From the NCBI RefSeq assembly GCF_009811555.1, contig NZ_BLIN01000002.1, forward strand, positions 124,001 to 188,000: 64,000 nt of DNA, given 5' to 3'. The notes below the pieces were generated by a model. That model was given only the letters and a program-made list of their open reading frames with translations, searched no databases and was not told where the DNA came from. The DNA is from Streptomyces caniferus (lineage in GTDB: Bacteria; Actinomycetota; Actinomycetes; Streptomycetales; Streptomycetaceae). This document shows, one piece after another, positions 51,087-59,904 of this stretch; within the stretch, counting starts at the first letter, position 1; every line of letters starts with the position of its first letter. The translations under genes were made by a program, and so were the position numbers.

Positions 51087-52436
51087 ATGACCGAACTGTC
51101 CGGAGGCCCGGCCCTCCCCCAGGAGCGTCGCGTCGTCACCGCGATCCCCGGCCCGAAGTCGCAGGAGCTGTGGGCTCGTAAGCAGGCCACGGTCGCCGCC
51201 GGCGTCGGCGCCGTGCTGCCCGTCTTCGTCAAGCGCGCGGGCGGTGGCGTCCTGGAGGACGTGGACGGGAACTCCCTGATCGACTTCGGCTCCGGCATCG
51301 CGGTGACCTCGGTCGGCAACAGCGCGGAGGCGGTCGTCCGCCGGGCCACCGCGCAGCTCCAGGCCTTCACCCACACCTGTGCCATGGTGGCGCCGTACGA
51401 GCCGTACATCGAGGTCTGTGAGCAGCTGGCGGAGCTGACGCCGGGCGATCACGAGAAGAAGTCGGCGCTGTTCAACTCCGGCGCTGAGGCCGTCGAGAAC
51501 GCCGTCAAGATCGCCCGTGTGCACACCAAGCGCCAGGCGGTCGTCGTCTTCGACCACGGCTACCACGGCCGTACGAACCTCACGATGGCGCTCACCTCCA
51601 AGAACATGCCGTACAAGCACGGCTTCGGCCCGTTCGCGCCCGAGGTCTACCGCGTCCCGGTGGCCTACCCCTACCGCTGGCTGACCGGCCCGGAGAACTG
51701 TGCGCAGGAGGCCGCGGACCAGGCCATCTCGCAGATCACCAAGCAGATCGGCGCGGAGAACGTCGCGGCGATCATCATCGAGCCGGTGCTCGGCGAGGGC
51801 GGCTTCATCGAGCCGGCCAAGGGCTTCCTGCCCGCCATCGCGAACTTCGCGAAGGAGAACGGCATCGTCTTCGTCGCGGACGAGATCCAGTCCGGCTTCT
51901 GCCGTACCGGCCAGTGGTTCGCGTGCGAGGACGAGGGCATCGTCCCGGACCTGATCACCACCGCCAAGGGCATCGCGGGCGGTCTGCCGCTGGCCGCGGT
52001 CACCGGCCGCGCCGAGATCATGGACGCCGCGCACGCGGGCGGCCTGGGCGGCACCTACGGCGGCAACCCCGTGGCCTGCGCCGCGGCCCTGGGCTCGATC
52101 GAGACCATGCGCGAGCAGGACCTGAACGCCAAGGCACGCCGGATCGGCGAGGTCATGAAGGCCCGCCTGACCGCGATCGCGGAGAAGTACGACATCATCG
52201 GCGAGGTCCGCGGCCGCGGCGCGATGATCGCGATCGAGCTGGTCAAGTCCGGCTCCAAGGACCCGAACCCGGAGGCGACCGCCGCGCTGGCCAAGGCCTG
52301 CCACCAGGAGGGCCTGCTGGTCCTGACCACCGGTACGTACGGCAACGTGCTGCGCTTCCTGCCGCCGCTGGTCATCGGCGAGGACCTGCTGAACGAGGGT
52401 CTGGACATCCTCGAGGGCGCCTTCACCGCGCTCTGA
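51087..52436 (+). CDS. gabT: 4-aminobutyrate aminotransferase
   Basis: A 449-residue class III PLP aminotransferase that converts GABA and 2-oxoglutarate to succinate semialdehyde and glutamate. The PLP Lys is Lys294 in TTAKGIAGGLP; NSGAEAVENAVKIAR and VADEIQSGFCRTG are the class III signatures. ATG 51087 has AGGAG 6 bases upstream; the open frame continues upstream but without conservation. With the polyamine operon at 54125-61434 and the aldehyde dehydrogenase at 44407 it completes the putrescine-to-succinate route. Confidence 0.94.
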   Translation: MTELSGGPALPQERRVVTAIPGPKSQELWARKQATVAAGVGAVLPVFVKRAGGGVLEDVDGNSLIDFGSGIAVTSVGNSAEAVVRRATAQLQAFTHTCAMVAPYEPYIEVCEQLAELTPGDHEKKSALFNSGAEAVENAVKIARVHTKRQAVVVFDHGYHGRTNLTMALTSKNMPYKHGFGPFAPEVYRVPVAYPYRWLTGPENCAQEAADQAISQITKQIGAENVAAIIIEPVLGEGGFIEPAKGFLPAIANFAKENGIVFVADEIQSGFCRTGQWFACEDEGIVPDLITTAKGIAGGLPLAAVTGRAEIMDAAHAGGLGGTYGGNPVACAAALGSIETMREQDLNAKARRIGEVMKARLTAIAEKYDIIGEVRGRGAMIAIELVKSGSKDPNPEATAALAKACHQEGLLVLTTGTYGNVLRFLPPLVIGEDLLNEGLDILEGAFTAL

Positions 52437-52471
52437 GCGGCGCGCGCACGGGAACTGCTCGGGGAGAACCC

Positions 52472-52521
52472 ACGGGCACGGCCCGGGACACGGCAGATGC
52501 CGGGTCCCGGGCCGTGCCCGT
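52472..52521 (+). terminator. Terminator after gabT
   Basis: A perfect 18-bp stem (arms 52472-52489 and 52504-52521) with a 14-base loop, 35 bases after the gabT stop. Confidence 0.9.
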
Positions 52522-52616
52522 TCGGACGGTCCGATGGGTCCGAGGTGCCCGTTCGGGCGGTCCGAGGTGTCCGACGGTCCGACGGCGAGGTAGCCCGCCC
52601 CCTTGGCGCATCGTTG

Positions 52617-52648
52617 CTTCCGGGCGGCCCGGGGGCGCCGCCCGGAAG
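52617..52648. terminator. Second hairpin downstream of gabT
   Basis: Arms CTTCCGGGCGGC (52617-52628) and GCCGCCCGGAAG (52637-52648), a perfect 12-bp stem with an 8-base loop. It could be a backup terminator. Confidence 0.6.
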
Positions 52649-53057
52649 GGCGGCCCCAGGGGGCGCCGGAGCCGTGCCCGGCTTCGTACCCGTGTACGCG
52701 CTCCGCTCCGCGCCCCTTCCCCTGCCCGCTCCGCGCCCCTTTCGCTGCTCGCTTCCGCGTCCTTCTCTGCCCGTTCCCTGCCCCTTCTGTGCTCATTTCC
52801 GGGGTCATTTCCGTGCGGAAGCGCGCAACTGGAGGCATGGCGTGAAGAAGATGTGCGGGGGCCATGGCGGCCGGGTAATGCGACTGTCGGGTGCGCCCGC
52901 CGTGCCGTACGGTTCCAGCAGATGAGAGAAACACCCCGCTCGCAGGGGACTGCGGGCGACGCCCGGTCGGCGCTTCCCCGGTTCCGATCAGGCCGTGCCC
53001 TCGCGCACAACACCGGGACCCCTGGCAAAGGGGGCTCCGGGAATCCTCACCGATCGG

Positions 53058-53999
53058 ATGTCCGCCCGCCCCATACCCCCCGGGGCGCGCGGAACACCGG
53101 TCAGCGCGGCCGCCTCGGAACCACCCCCCCCTGTTCCGAGGCGGCCGACCCTTTTTCCGAGCTCCGCCGACCCGTCGGGTCGCGGCTCCCTCCGCTTCTC
53201 GCCCCTGTGGGCCGGTGTCTTCAGCGCGTTGCTCTTCGCCGTGCTCACCTGGCAGGTGGCCTGCCACGGCCCGCTGCGCACCCTCGATGAACGGCTCGGC
53301 CGCGCCCTCGCCACCGGGAGCCTCCCCGCCGGGGCCGCCGAGTTCTGTGCCGATCTCGGCAATACGGCCGTGGCGCTGCCGGTGCTGTTGGTGGTCATGG
53401 TGTGGGCAGGGTGGCTGGGGTGGCGGCGACAGCGGGAGCGGCACGGAGCGGGCCAGGGCGGCGAGGACGCGGACCAGGGTCCTGCTCCGGTGCGCTGGTG
53501 GCTGCCGCCGCTCGCCGCCGGCCTCGCACTGGCCGTGGTACCCGCGCTGGTCGTCCCGCTCAAGCTCTGGATCGCCCGCCCGGGACCTCCGCAGATGACC
53601 GGCGACGCGCCCGCCTTCTACCCGTCGGGCCATGGCGCCACGGCGGCGGTGGCGTACGGAGCGGTGGGGCTGTTGCTGATCCACAGTCGCCGCGGGATGC
53701 GGACGGGCGACGGTGCGACCCCCGCCCGTCCACACCCTCCGACGGCCCCGGCCACAACCACAACCACAACCACAACGACAGTTGCCGTCACCGTCGCGGT
53801 CGTCCTGCTCAACGTGGGCGTCGGCATCGGCCTGGTGCGCCGGGGCTATCACTGGCCGCTGGACGTGCTCGGCAGCTGGTGTCTGGCCGGTGTGCTGCTC
53901 GCCGCCTGGTGCGCGGTGTGCGACCGGTGGTCCGCGGGGAGCGGGGGCCGGGCGGTGCGCCGGAGGACGTCCGGTGGGCTCGGGGCGGACGGGGTCTGA
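53058..53999 (+). CDS. PAP2-family membrane phosphatase
   Basis: A 313-residue membrane protein of the PAP2 (phosphatidic acid phosphatase type 2) superfamily. Active-site segments are KLWIARPGP (motif 1), YPSGHGATA (motif 2, with the acid-base His) and RRGYHWPLDVLGSW (motif 3, with the nucleophile His and its Asp). About five membrane helices follow a Pro-rich N-terminus. It probably dephosphorylates a lipid phosphate. ATG 53058 is one of several possible starts; the frame is open from a GTG at 52995. A run of nine Thr codons (CACAAC repeats near 53752-53780) sits in a loop. Confidence 0.82.
   Translation: MSARPIPPGARGTPVSAAASEPPPPVPRRPTLFPSSADPSGRGSLRFSPLWAGVFSALLFAVLTWQVACHGPLRTLDERLGRALATGSLPAGAAEFCADLGNTAVALPVLLVVMVWAGWLGWRRQRERHGAGQGGEDADQGPAPVRWWLPPLAAGLALAVVPALVVPLKLWIARPGPPQMTGDAPAFYPSGHGATAAVAYGAVGLLLIHSRRGMRTGDGATPARPHPPTAPATTTTTTTTTVAVTVAVVLLNVGVGIGLVRRGYHWPLDVLGSWCLAGVLLAAWCAVCDRWSAGSGGRAVRRRTSGGLGADGV
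53752..53780. repeat. 6-bp microsatellite (CACAAC) in the PAP2 gene
   Basis: Four or five copies of CACAAC, giving a run of Thr codons (ACA/ACC) in frame. The unit is two codons, so copy-number change would not shift the frame. Confidence 0.75.
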
Positions 54000-54081
54000 A
54001 GGGAAGACGGGCCTGATGAGCCGACGGAGCCTGAAGGGCTGACGGGGGCCGCCCTGGACCTGACGGGCCGGCTCACCACGC

Positions 54082-54119
54082 GACGGGGGCGGGCGACTCG
54101 CCGTCGCCCGCCCCTCGTC
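54082..54119. terminator. Bidirectional terminator
   Basis: A 12-bp core stem (arms 54086-54097 and 54103-54114), extended by GACG/CGTC around a one-base bulge, between the convergent PAP2 gene and the PuuB-like gene. Confidence 0.8.
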
Positions 54120-54124
54120 GGGCG

Positions 54125-55543
54125 TCAGCTGTCGAAGCCCAGCCCCACCTTGTCCATGGCCTTCAGCCACAGGTTGCGGCGGCCGCCATGGGTGTCGGCC
54201 CGGGTCATGGACCACTGGGTGATCCCGATGCCGGCCCACCGCAGCGGCTCGGGCGGGAAGGGGAGCGGCTTGCTGCGGACCATCTCCAGCTCCGTACGTT
54301 CGGTGCGCTCCCCGGCGAGCAGGTCGAGCATCACGTCGGCACCGAAGCGGGTGGCGCCCACCCCGAGGCCGGTGTAGCCGGCGGCATAGGCGACCCGGCC
54401 CGCGTGCGCGGTGCCGAAGAAGGCCGAGAAACGGGAGCAGGTGTCGATGGCGCCGCCCCAGGTGTGGGTGAAGCGCAGCCCCTCCAACTGCGGGAAGCAG
54501 CGGAAGAAGTGCCGGGCGAGCTTCTCGTACGTGGCCGGGTGGTGGTCGAACTCGGCACGTACGCCGCCGCCGTAGCGGTAGACGATGTCGTAGCCGCCCC
54601 ACAGGATGCGGTTGTCCTCGGTGATGCGGAAGTAGTGGAAGTGGTTGTTGGAGTCCGAGAGGCCCTGGCGGTTCTTCCAGCCGATGGCGGCGAGCTGTTC
54701 CTCGGAGAGCGGCTCCGTCATCAGGGCGTGGTCGTAGACCGGGACGATGTACGGGCGGATCCGCTTGACCAGTGACGGGAAGGCGTTGGTGCCGAGCGCG
54801 ACATGGCGGGCGAAGACCCGGCCGTAGGGCGTGCGGACGGCCATGCCCATGCCTTCGGAGGCGAGGTCGGTGGCCCGGGTGCGCTCGTAGATGCGGACGC
54901 CGAGTCCCAGACAGGCCTGCTTCAGGCCCCAGGCGAGGCGGGCCGGGTTGATCATGGCGACGCCATCGCGGTCCCACAGGCCGGCGCGGAAGGTCGGCGA
55001 GTCGACCTCGGCGCGCAGGGCGTCCTCGTCGAGGAAGGTGTGCCGGTCGAGGCCGAGCCCCGCGGCGTCCTCCGCGAACTCCTTGAGTTCGGCGACCTGG
55101 TAGGGCTCGGTGGCGATGTCGATCTCACCGGTGCGCTCGAAGGCGCAGTCGATGTCGTAGCGGGCGACGGTCTCCTCGATGGCGTCGAGGTTGCGGATGC
55201 CGAGCTCTTCGAGGGTGGCCAGCTCGTTCGGCCAGCGGGCCAGGCCGTTGCCGAGGCCATGGGTGAGGGAGGCGGCGCAGAAGCCGCCGTTGCGTCCGGA
55301 GGCCGCCCAGCCGATCTCGGCGCCCTCGATGAGGACGACATCGCGCTGGGGGTCGCGCTCCTTGGCGATCAGCGCGGTCCACAGCCCCGAGTAGCCGCCG
55401 CCGACGACGAGCAGATCGCAGGTCTCGTCGCCGACGAGGGCGGGCAGGGCGGCCGGGCGGTCCTTGTCGGCAAGCCAGAAGGGGGTGGGTTCGGCGTCCG
55501 CGAGCGCATGCGCGGCGGACGGGGTCATGGCAGCTCGTGCCAT
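54125..55543 (-). CDS. FAD-dependent amine oxidoreductase (PuuB-like, gamma-glutamylputrescine oxidase type)
   Basis: A 472-residue FAD enzyme of the DAO family. It has the dinucleotide-binding VVGGGYSGLWTALIAKE, the family GWAASGRNGGF, and a C-terminal YTGLGVGATRFGA segment. Similar enzymes oxidise gamma-glutamylputrescine or putrescine to an aldehyde. No gamma-glutamylputrescine synthetase (puuA) is in the window, so free and glutamylated substrates cannot be told apart. ATG 55543 has GAGGAG 9 bases upstream; an ATG at 55528 is a weaker choice. It is the last gene of the polyamine operon and starts 5 bases after the permease stop. Confidence 0.85.
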   Translation of the reverse strand: MARAAMTPSAAHALADAEPTPFWLADKDRPAALPALVGDETCDLLVVGGGYSGLWTALIAKERDPQRDVVLIEGAEIGWAASGRNGGFCAASLTHGLGNGLARWPNELATLEELGIRNLDAIEETVARYDIDCAFERTGEIDIATEPYQVAELKEFAEDAAGLGLDRHTFLDEDALRAEVDSPTFRAGLWDRDGVAMINPARLAWGLKQACLGLGVRIYERTRATDLASEGMGMAVRTPYGRVFARHVALGTNAFPSLVKRIRPYIVPVYDHALMTEPLSEEQLAAIGWKNRQGLSDSNNHFHYFRITEDNRILWGGYDIVYRYGGGVRAEFDHHPATYEKLARHFFRCFPQLEGLRFTHTWGGAIDTCSRFSAFFGTAHAGRVAYAAGYTGLGVGATRFGADVMLDLLAGERTERTELEMVRSKPLPFPPEPLRWAGIGITQWSMTRADTHGGRRNLWLKAMDKVGLGFDS

Positions 55544-55548
55544 GGTTC

Positions 55549-56397
55549 TCAGCTCCTCTTGCTCCTCTTGCGGCGGGCGTCGGCCAGCTGGCCGACGACT
55601 ACGCACAACACGGCGAGCAGGAACATCGCCGTGCCGATGACGTTGATCTGAACGGGCGTGCCGCGCTGCGCCGATCCCCAGACGAACATGGGGAAGGTGA
55701 CGGTGGAGCCGGCGTTGAAGTTGGTGATGATGAAGTCGTCGAAGGACAGGGCGAAGGACAGCAGGGCGCCGGCCGCGATACCGGGGGCGGCGATGGGCAG
55801 CGTCACCCGCAGGAAGGTCTGCACGGGTGTGGCGTAGAGGTCCTGGGCGGCCTGTTCGAGGCGCGGGTCCATGCTCATCACCCGGGCCTTGACGGCGGTG
55901 ACCACGAAGCTCAGGCAGAACATGATGTGGGCGATGAGGATCGTCCAGAAGCCGAACTGGATGCCCATGTTGAGGAAGAGGGTCGCCAGCGAGGCGGCCA
56001 TGACGACCTCGGGCATCGCCATCGGCAGGAAGATCAGGGTGTTCACGCCGGCGCGGGCGCGGAAGCGGTAGCGGGCCAGCGCGAACGCGATCATGGTGCC
56101 GAGGACGGTCGCGCCGACGGTGGCCCACAGCGCGAGCTGGAGGCTCAGGCCGAGCGAGCCGCACAGGTCGGCGACGCCGCACGGATCGCTCCAGGCGTCC
56201 GTGGAGAAGCGCTGCCACTGGTAGTTGAAGCGGCCGTTGGGCTTGTTGAAGGAGAAGACCATCACCACGAGGTTGGGCAGGACCAGGTAGCCCAGCGTGC
56301 ACAGGCCCGCGATCGTGATGAGGTGGCGGCGCAGCCAGCGCGGGCCCCGGTTCGGGGTGCGGGCCGCGGTGGCTTCGGTGGTCTCGTGGACGGCCAT
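55549..56397 (-). CDS. potC: Polyamine ABC transporter permease (PotC-like)
   Basis: A 282-residue inner-membrane permease with six predicted helices. The EAA-type loop that contacts the ATPase reads RLEQAAQDLYATPVQTFLRV. The PotC-like character comes from its order in the operon (potD-potA-potB-potC) and its match to the shorter permease of the pair. ATG 56397 overlaps the potB stop by one base (TGATG), so the two permeases are translationally coupled. Confidence 0.9.
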   Translation of the reverse strand: MAVHETTEATAARTPNRGPRWLRRHLITIAGLCTLGYLVLPNLVVMVFSFNKPNGRFNYQWQRFSTDAWSDPCGVADLCGSLGLSLQLALWATVGATVLGTMIAFALARYRFRARAGVNTLIFLPMAMPEVVMAASLATLFLNMGIQFGFWTILIAHIMFCLSFVVTAVKARVMSMDPRLEQAAQDLYATPVQTFLRVTLPIAAPGIAAGALLSFALSFDDFIITNFNAGSTVTFPMFVWGSAQRGTPVQINVIGTAMFLLAVLCVVVGQLADARRKRSKRS

Positions 56398-57335
56398 CAG
56401 ACCAGATCCTCCGTCCCGGACTTGCGGATGTAGATCGTGACCATGGCGAGGATGGCCGCCATGAGGAGGAAGGAGAGGGCGGCGGCGGTCGGGTAGTCCA
56501 GGACCCGCAGGAACTGCGACTGGATGACGTTGCCGATCATCTTCTGGTCGGTGGAGCCCAGCAGTTCGGCGTTGATGTAGTCACCGGCGGCCGGGATGAA
56601 GGTGAGCAGGGTGCCCGCGACGACACCGGGCATGGACAGCGGGAAGGTCACCCGGCGGAAGGTGGTGGACGGCCGGGCGTAGAGGTCCCCGGCGGCCTCG
56701 TGCAGACGCGGGTCGATGCGCTCCAGCGAGGTGTAGAGCGGCAGGACCATGAACGGCAGGAAGTTGTAGGTCAGTCCGCAGACGACGGCGAGCGGGGTGG
56801 CGAGCACCCGCTGTCCTTCGGTGAGGCCCAGCCAGCTGGTGACGTCCAGGACGTGCAGCGAGTTCAGGACGCCGACGACCGGTCCGCCGTCGGCCAGGAT
56901 CGTCTTCCAGGCGAGGGTACGGATCAGGAAGCTGGTGAAGAACGGGGCGATGACCAGGATCATCACGACGTTCCGCCAGCGCCCGGCCTTGAACGCGATG
57001 AGGTAGGCCAGCGGATAGCCCAGGAGCAGGCAGAGCACGGTGGCGGTGGCGGCGTAGAGCACGGAGCGGACGAACTGCGGCCAGTACTCGCCGAGCGCGT
57101 CCCAGTACGTCGCGAAGTGCCAGGTGACCTTGAAGCCCTCTTCGAGGGAGCCGGTCTGGATCGAGGTCGACGCCTGGTAGACGAGCGGGGCGGCGAAGAA
57201 GACGATCAGCCACAGGATGCCGGGGAGCAGCAGCCAGTAGGGGACGAGGCGCTTGCGGGCGGGGGTCTTGTGGATGCCGGGGGCCGCGGCCGCTGCCTGC
57301 CCGTCCGGTGGCGCGGGCGTCTCGGTCGTGGTCAC
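56397..57335 (-). CDS. potB: Polyamine ABC transporter permease (PotB-like)
   Basis: A 312-residue permease. The N-terminus is a cytoplasmic Thr/Pro/Ala-rich stretch (1-28); six membrane helices follow. The EAA loop reads RLHEAAGDLYARPSTTFRRV. GTG 57335 overlaps the potA stop (GTGA), so potA and potB are translationally coupled; the longer open frame to 57671 lies within potA. Confidence 0.9.
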   Translation of the reverse strand: MTTTETPAPPDGQAAAAAPGIHKTPARKRLVPYWLLLPGILWLIVFFAAPLVYQASTSIQTGSLEEGFKVTWHFATYWDALGEYWPQFVRSVLYAATATVLCLLLGYPLAYLIAFKAGRWRNVVMILVIAPFFTSFLIRTLAWKTILADGGPVVGVLNSLHVLDVTSWLGLTEGQRVLATPLAVVCGLTYNFLPFMVLPLYTSLERIDPRLHEAAGDLYARPSTTFRRVTFPLSMPGVVAGTLLTFIPAAGDYINAELLGSTDQKMIGNVIQSQFLRVLDYPTAAALSFLLMAAILAMVTIYIRKSGTEDLV

Positions 57336-58495
57336 GCGGCCTCCTCGTCGAGGTCCGCGCCCGCCTGCATGTCCTGGGCGGCGTCCAGTCCGAAGGTGTG
57401 CGCGGGGCTCCAGTGCAGGACGACCTCGGCGCCGGGGACCAGCCGCCCGTCGCGTTCGATGTTCTGCTCGTAGACGGCGAGTTCGCCCAGGCCCGGAGCC
57501 TCGATCACGTACTGGGTGGAGACCCCGATGAAGCTGGCGTCCTTGATGCGGGCGGGCAGCCGGTTGCGGCCGTCGGCGATGGTCCCGGCGTCGTCGGCGT
57601 GCGCCAGGGTCACCTTCTCGGGCCGGAAGCCGGCGAGCACCTTCTCGCCGGTGCGGGCCGTGGCGCTGCACCGGCCGGCGGGCAGCCGCAGCTTGGCGTC
57701 ACCGGCCTTGAGGAGCAGCTCCTCGCTGCCGGCCTCGACGACCTCGGCCTCGATGAGGTTGGAGGTGCCCAGGAAGTTGGCGACGAAGGTGGTGGCGGGG
57801 TTCTCGTAGAGGTCGGCGGGGGCGCCGAGCTGTTCGACCCGGCCGCCGTTCATCACGGCCACGGTGTCGGCCATCGTCATGGCCTCCTCCTGGTCGTGGG
57901 TGACGTGCACGAAGGTGATGCCGACCTCGGTCTGGATGCGCTTGAGCTCCAGCTGCATCTGGCGGCGCAGTTTGAGGTCGAGGGCGCCCAGCGGCTCGTC
58001 GAGCAGCAGTACCTGCGGGTGGTTGATCAGCGCGCGGGCGACCGCGACGCGCTGCTGCTGGCCGCCGGAGAGCTGCTGGGGCTTGCGGCGCGCCATCGGA
58101 CCGAGCTGGACGAGGTCGAGCATCTCCTCGACCTGCTTCTTGACGGACTTGATGCCGCGGCGGCGCAGGCCGAAGGCGACGTTCTCGTAGATGTCCAGGT
58201 GCGGGAAGAGCGCGTAGTTCTGGAAGACGGTGTTGACCTGCCGCTTGTACGGCGGCAGGACGGTGACGTCCCGGCCCGACAGTTCGACGGTGCCGGTGGT
58301 GGGCTCCTCCAGCCCGGCGATCATGCGCAGGGTGGTGGTCTTGCCGCAGCCCGAGGCGCCCAGCAGCGCGAAGAAGGAGCCCGCGGGGACGGTCAGGTCG
58401 AGCGGATGGACGGCGGTGAAGGAGCCGTAGGTCTTGCTTATCCCGTGGAGGCGGACGTCGCCGCCACTGCTCTGGGGGGTCGCGGAGTGGGTCAT
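57332..58495 (-). CDS. potA: Polyamine ABC transporter ATP-binding protein (PotA-like)
   Basis: A 387-residue ABC ATPase with Walker A GASGCGKTT, Q-loop VFQNYALFPH, signature LSGGQQQRVAVARAL, Walker B LLLDEPLGALD and H-loop VTHDQEEA. The C-terminal 140 residues form the TOBE/OB domain typical of PotA/MalK-type proteins (GFRPEKVTLA). It powers PotB-PotC. The start is ATG 58495, 55 bases after the binding-protein gene. Confidence 0.93.
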   Translation of the reverse strand: MTHSATPQSSGGDVRLHGISKTYGSFTAVHPLDLTVPAGSFFALLGASGCGKTTTLRMIAGLEEPTTGTVELSGRDVTVLPPYKRQVNTVFQNYALFPHLDIYENVAFGLRRRGIKSVKKQVEEMLDLVQLGPMARRKPQQLSGGQQQRVAVARALINHPQVLLLDEPLGALDLKLRRQMQLELKRIQTEVGITFVHVTHDQEEAMTMADTVAVMNGGRVEQLGAPADLYENPATTFVANFLGTSNLIEAEVVEAGSEELLLKAGDAKLRLPAGRCSATARTGEKVLAGFRPEKVTLAHADDAGTIADGRNRLPARIKDASFIGVSTQYVIEAPGLGELAVYEQNIERDGRLVPGAEVVLHWSPAHTFGLDAAQDMQAGADLDEEAA

Positions 58496-58550
58496 GTCGG
58501 TCGTCCCGTGGGTCGGAGGGCGAAGCGGCTCGGGGGCCCGGGAGGGGGGA

Positions 58551-59798
58551 TCAGGCGCCGGTGAGGTCGGAGAACTTCTGGGCGAACTCCTTGTTCTCCT
58601 TGGCGGTCAGGGCGCGGAAGGAGTGGGAGCGGGCGGCCATCTCCTTGTCCGGCAGGATCAGCGGGTTGTCCGCCGCCTTCTTGTCGATCTTGGCGAGTTC
58701 CTCGCGCACTCCGTCGACGGGGCAGGCGTAGTTGATGTACGCCGCGAGCCGGGCCGCCGCCTTCGGCTCGTAGAAGTAGTCGATGAGCCGTTCGGCGTTC
58801 TGCTTGTGGCGGGCCTTGTTCGGCACCATGAGGTTGTCGGTGGACACCATGTAGCCGGTCTTCGGGATGGCGTAGGCGATGTCCGGGTTGTCGTTCTGGA
58901 GCTGGACGATGTCGCCCGCCCAGGCCACACAGGCGGCCAGATCGCCCTTGTCCAGGTCCGTGGTGTAGTCGTTGCCGGTGAAGCGGCGTATCTGCTTGGA
59001 GTCGACGCCCTTCTGGAGCCGGGCGAGGGCCGCGTCGTAGTCGTCCGCGGTGACGTCCTCGGGCCGCTTGCCCATGTCGAGCAGGGTCAGGCCGACGCTG
59101 TCGCGCATCTCGGAGAGGAAGCCGACCCGGCCCTTGAGCTGCGGGTCCTCCAGCAGCTGGCTGACGGAGTCGACCTTCTTCCCGCCGGTGGCCTTCTTGT
59201 TGTACGCGATGAGGGCGGGGATGCCCTGCCACACGTAGGAGTGCGCGCGGCCCGGGTCCCAGGCGGGGTCGCGGTACTGCGCCGAGAGGTTGGCGTAGGC
59301 GTGCGGCAGGTTGGCCGGGTCCAGCTGCTGGATCCAGCCGAGGGAGATCATCCGTGCGCACATCCAGTCGGTGAGCACGATCAGATCGCGGCCGGTGTCC
59401 TGGCCGGCCGCCAACTGGGCCTGGATCTTGCCGAAGAACTCGTCGTTGTCGTTGATGTCCTCGGTGTACTTGACGGCGATGCCGGTGCGCCGGGTGAAGT
59501 GCTCCAGCGTCGGACGGTGCTTGCCGTCCTCGCTGACGTCCATGTACTCGGTCCAGTTGGAGAAGCTGAGCCGCTTCTCCGCCCTGGAGTGGTCGTCGGA
59601 ACGGCCGGCGTCCGTACGGCCCGCGGGCGGGATCCCGCAGGACGCCAGGGCGCCGAGGCCGCCGACCGTGGCCGCCATGGCGCCGCCCGCGCGCAGCAGC
59701 GAGCGGCGGGTCATGGCGAGGCGGCCGTGCGTCGCACTGTGGCGCATGGCGGTGAGTTCGGCCGAGGACAGGGGTTCGGGCTGCTCGTGGTGCTCCAT
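58551..59798 (-). CDS. potD: Polyamine-binding lipoprotein (PotD-like)
   Basis: A 415-residue extracellular solute-binding protein. A Tat-type lipoprotein signal is visible: MTRRSLLRAGG with Arg31-Arg32, and lipobox LASC with Cys54. The start thus carries a 28-residue extension ahead of the signal peptide, so translation might begin later. The mature part has the spermidine/putrescine-binding features (FSNWTEYMDV, YTEDINDNDEFFGKI, IPKTGYMVSTDNLMVP). ATG 59798 has GAAAGGG upstream. Confidence 0.9.
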   Translation of the reverse strand: MEHHEQPEPLSSAELTAMRHSATHGRLAMTRRSLLRAGGAMAATVGGLGALASCGIPPAGRTDAGRSDDHSRAEKRLSFSNWTEYMDVSEDGKHRPTLEHFTRRTGIAVKYTEDINDNDEFFGKIQAQLAAGQDTGRDLIVLTDWMCARMISLGWIQQLDPANLPHAYANLSAQYRDPAWDPGRAHSYVWQGIPALIAYNKKATGGKKVDSVSQLLEDPQLKGRVGFLSEMRDSVGLTLLDMGKRPEDVTADDYDAALARLQKGVDSKQIRRFTGNDYTTDLDKGDLAACVAWAGDIVQLQNDNPDIAYAIPKTGYMVSTDNLMVPNKARHKQNAERLIDYFYEPKAAARLAAYINYACPVDGVREELAKIDKKAADNPLILPDKEMAARSHSFRALTAKENKEFAQKFSDLTGA

Positions 59799-59904
59799 GC
59801 GCAGTGCCCTTTCAGGGGGATGAGCCCGGCGCTCGGCCGGTGGTGACGAGGCCCGCGGCGCCGGCCGCAGGGGGAGGGGCCCGGGGGCCCGAGCGGGGCG
59901 TCCC

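Larger units (their letters stand above)
52437..53057. other. Intergenic region with hairpins and a pyrimidine-rich tract
   Basis: A 620-base gap between gabT and the PAP2 gene. It holds the gabT terminator (52472-52521), a second 12-bp hairpin (52617-52648), and a pyrimidine-rich, C-biased plus strand at about 52690-52800. I see no convincing gene; the long frames on both strands look like shadows. Confidence 0.55.

Noticed and set aside
50607..54977. A 1456-codon open frame on the minus strand
   Set aside because: It runs antisense through gabT and PAP2 and into the PuuB-like gene in another frame. It crosses strong terminators and shows no domain.
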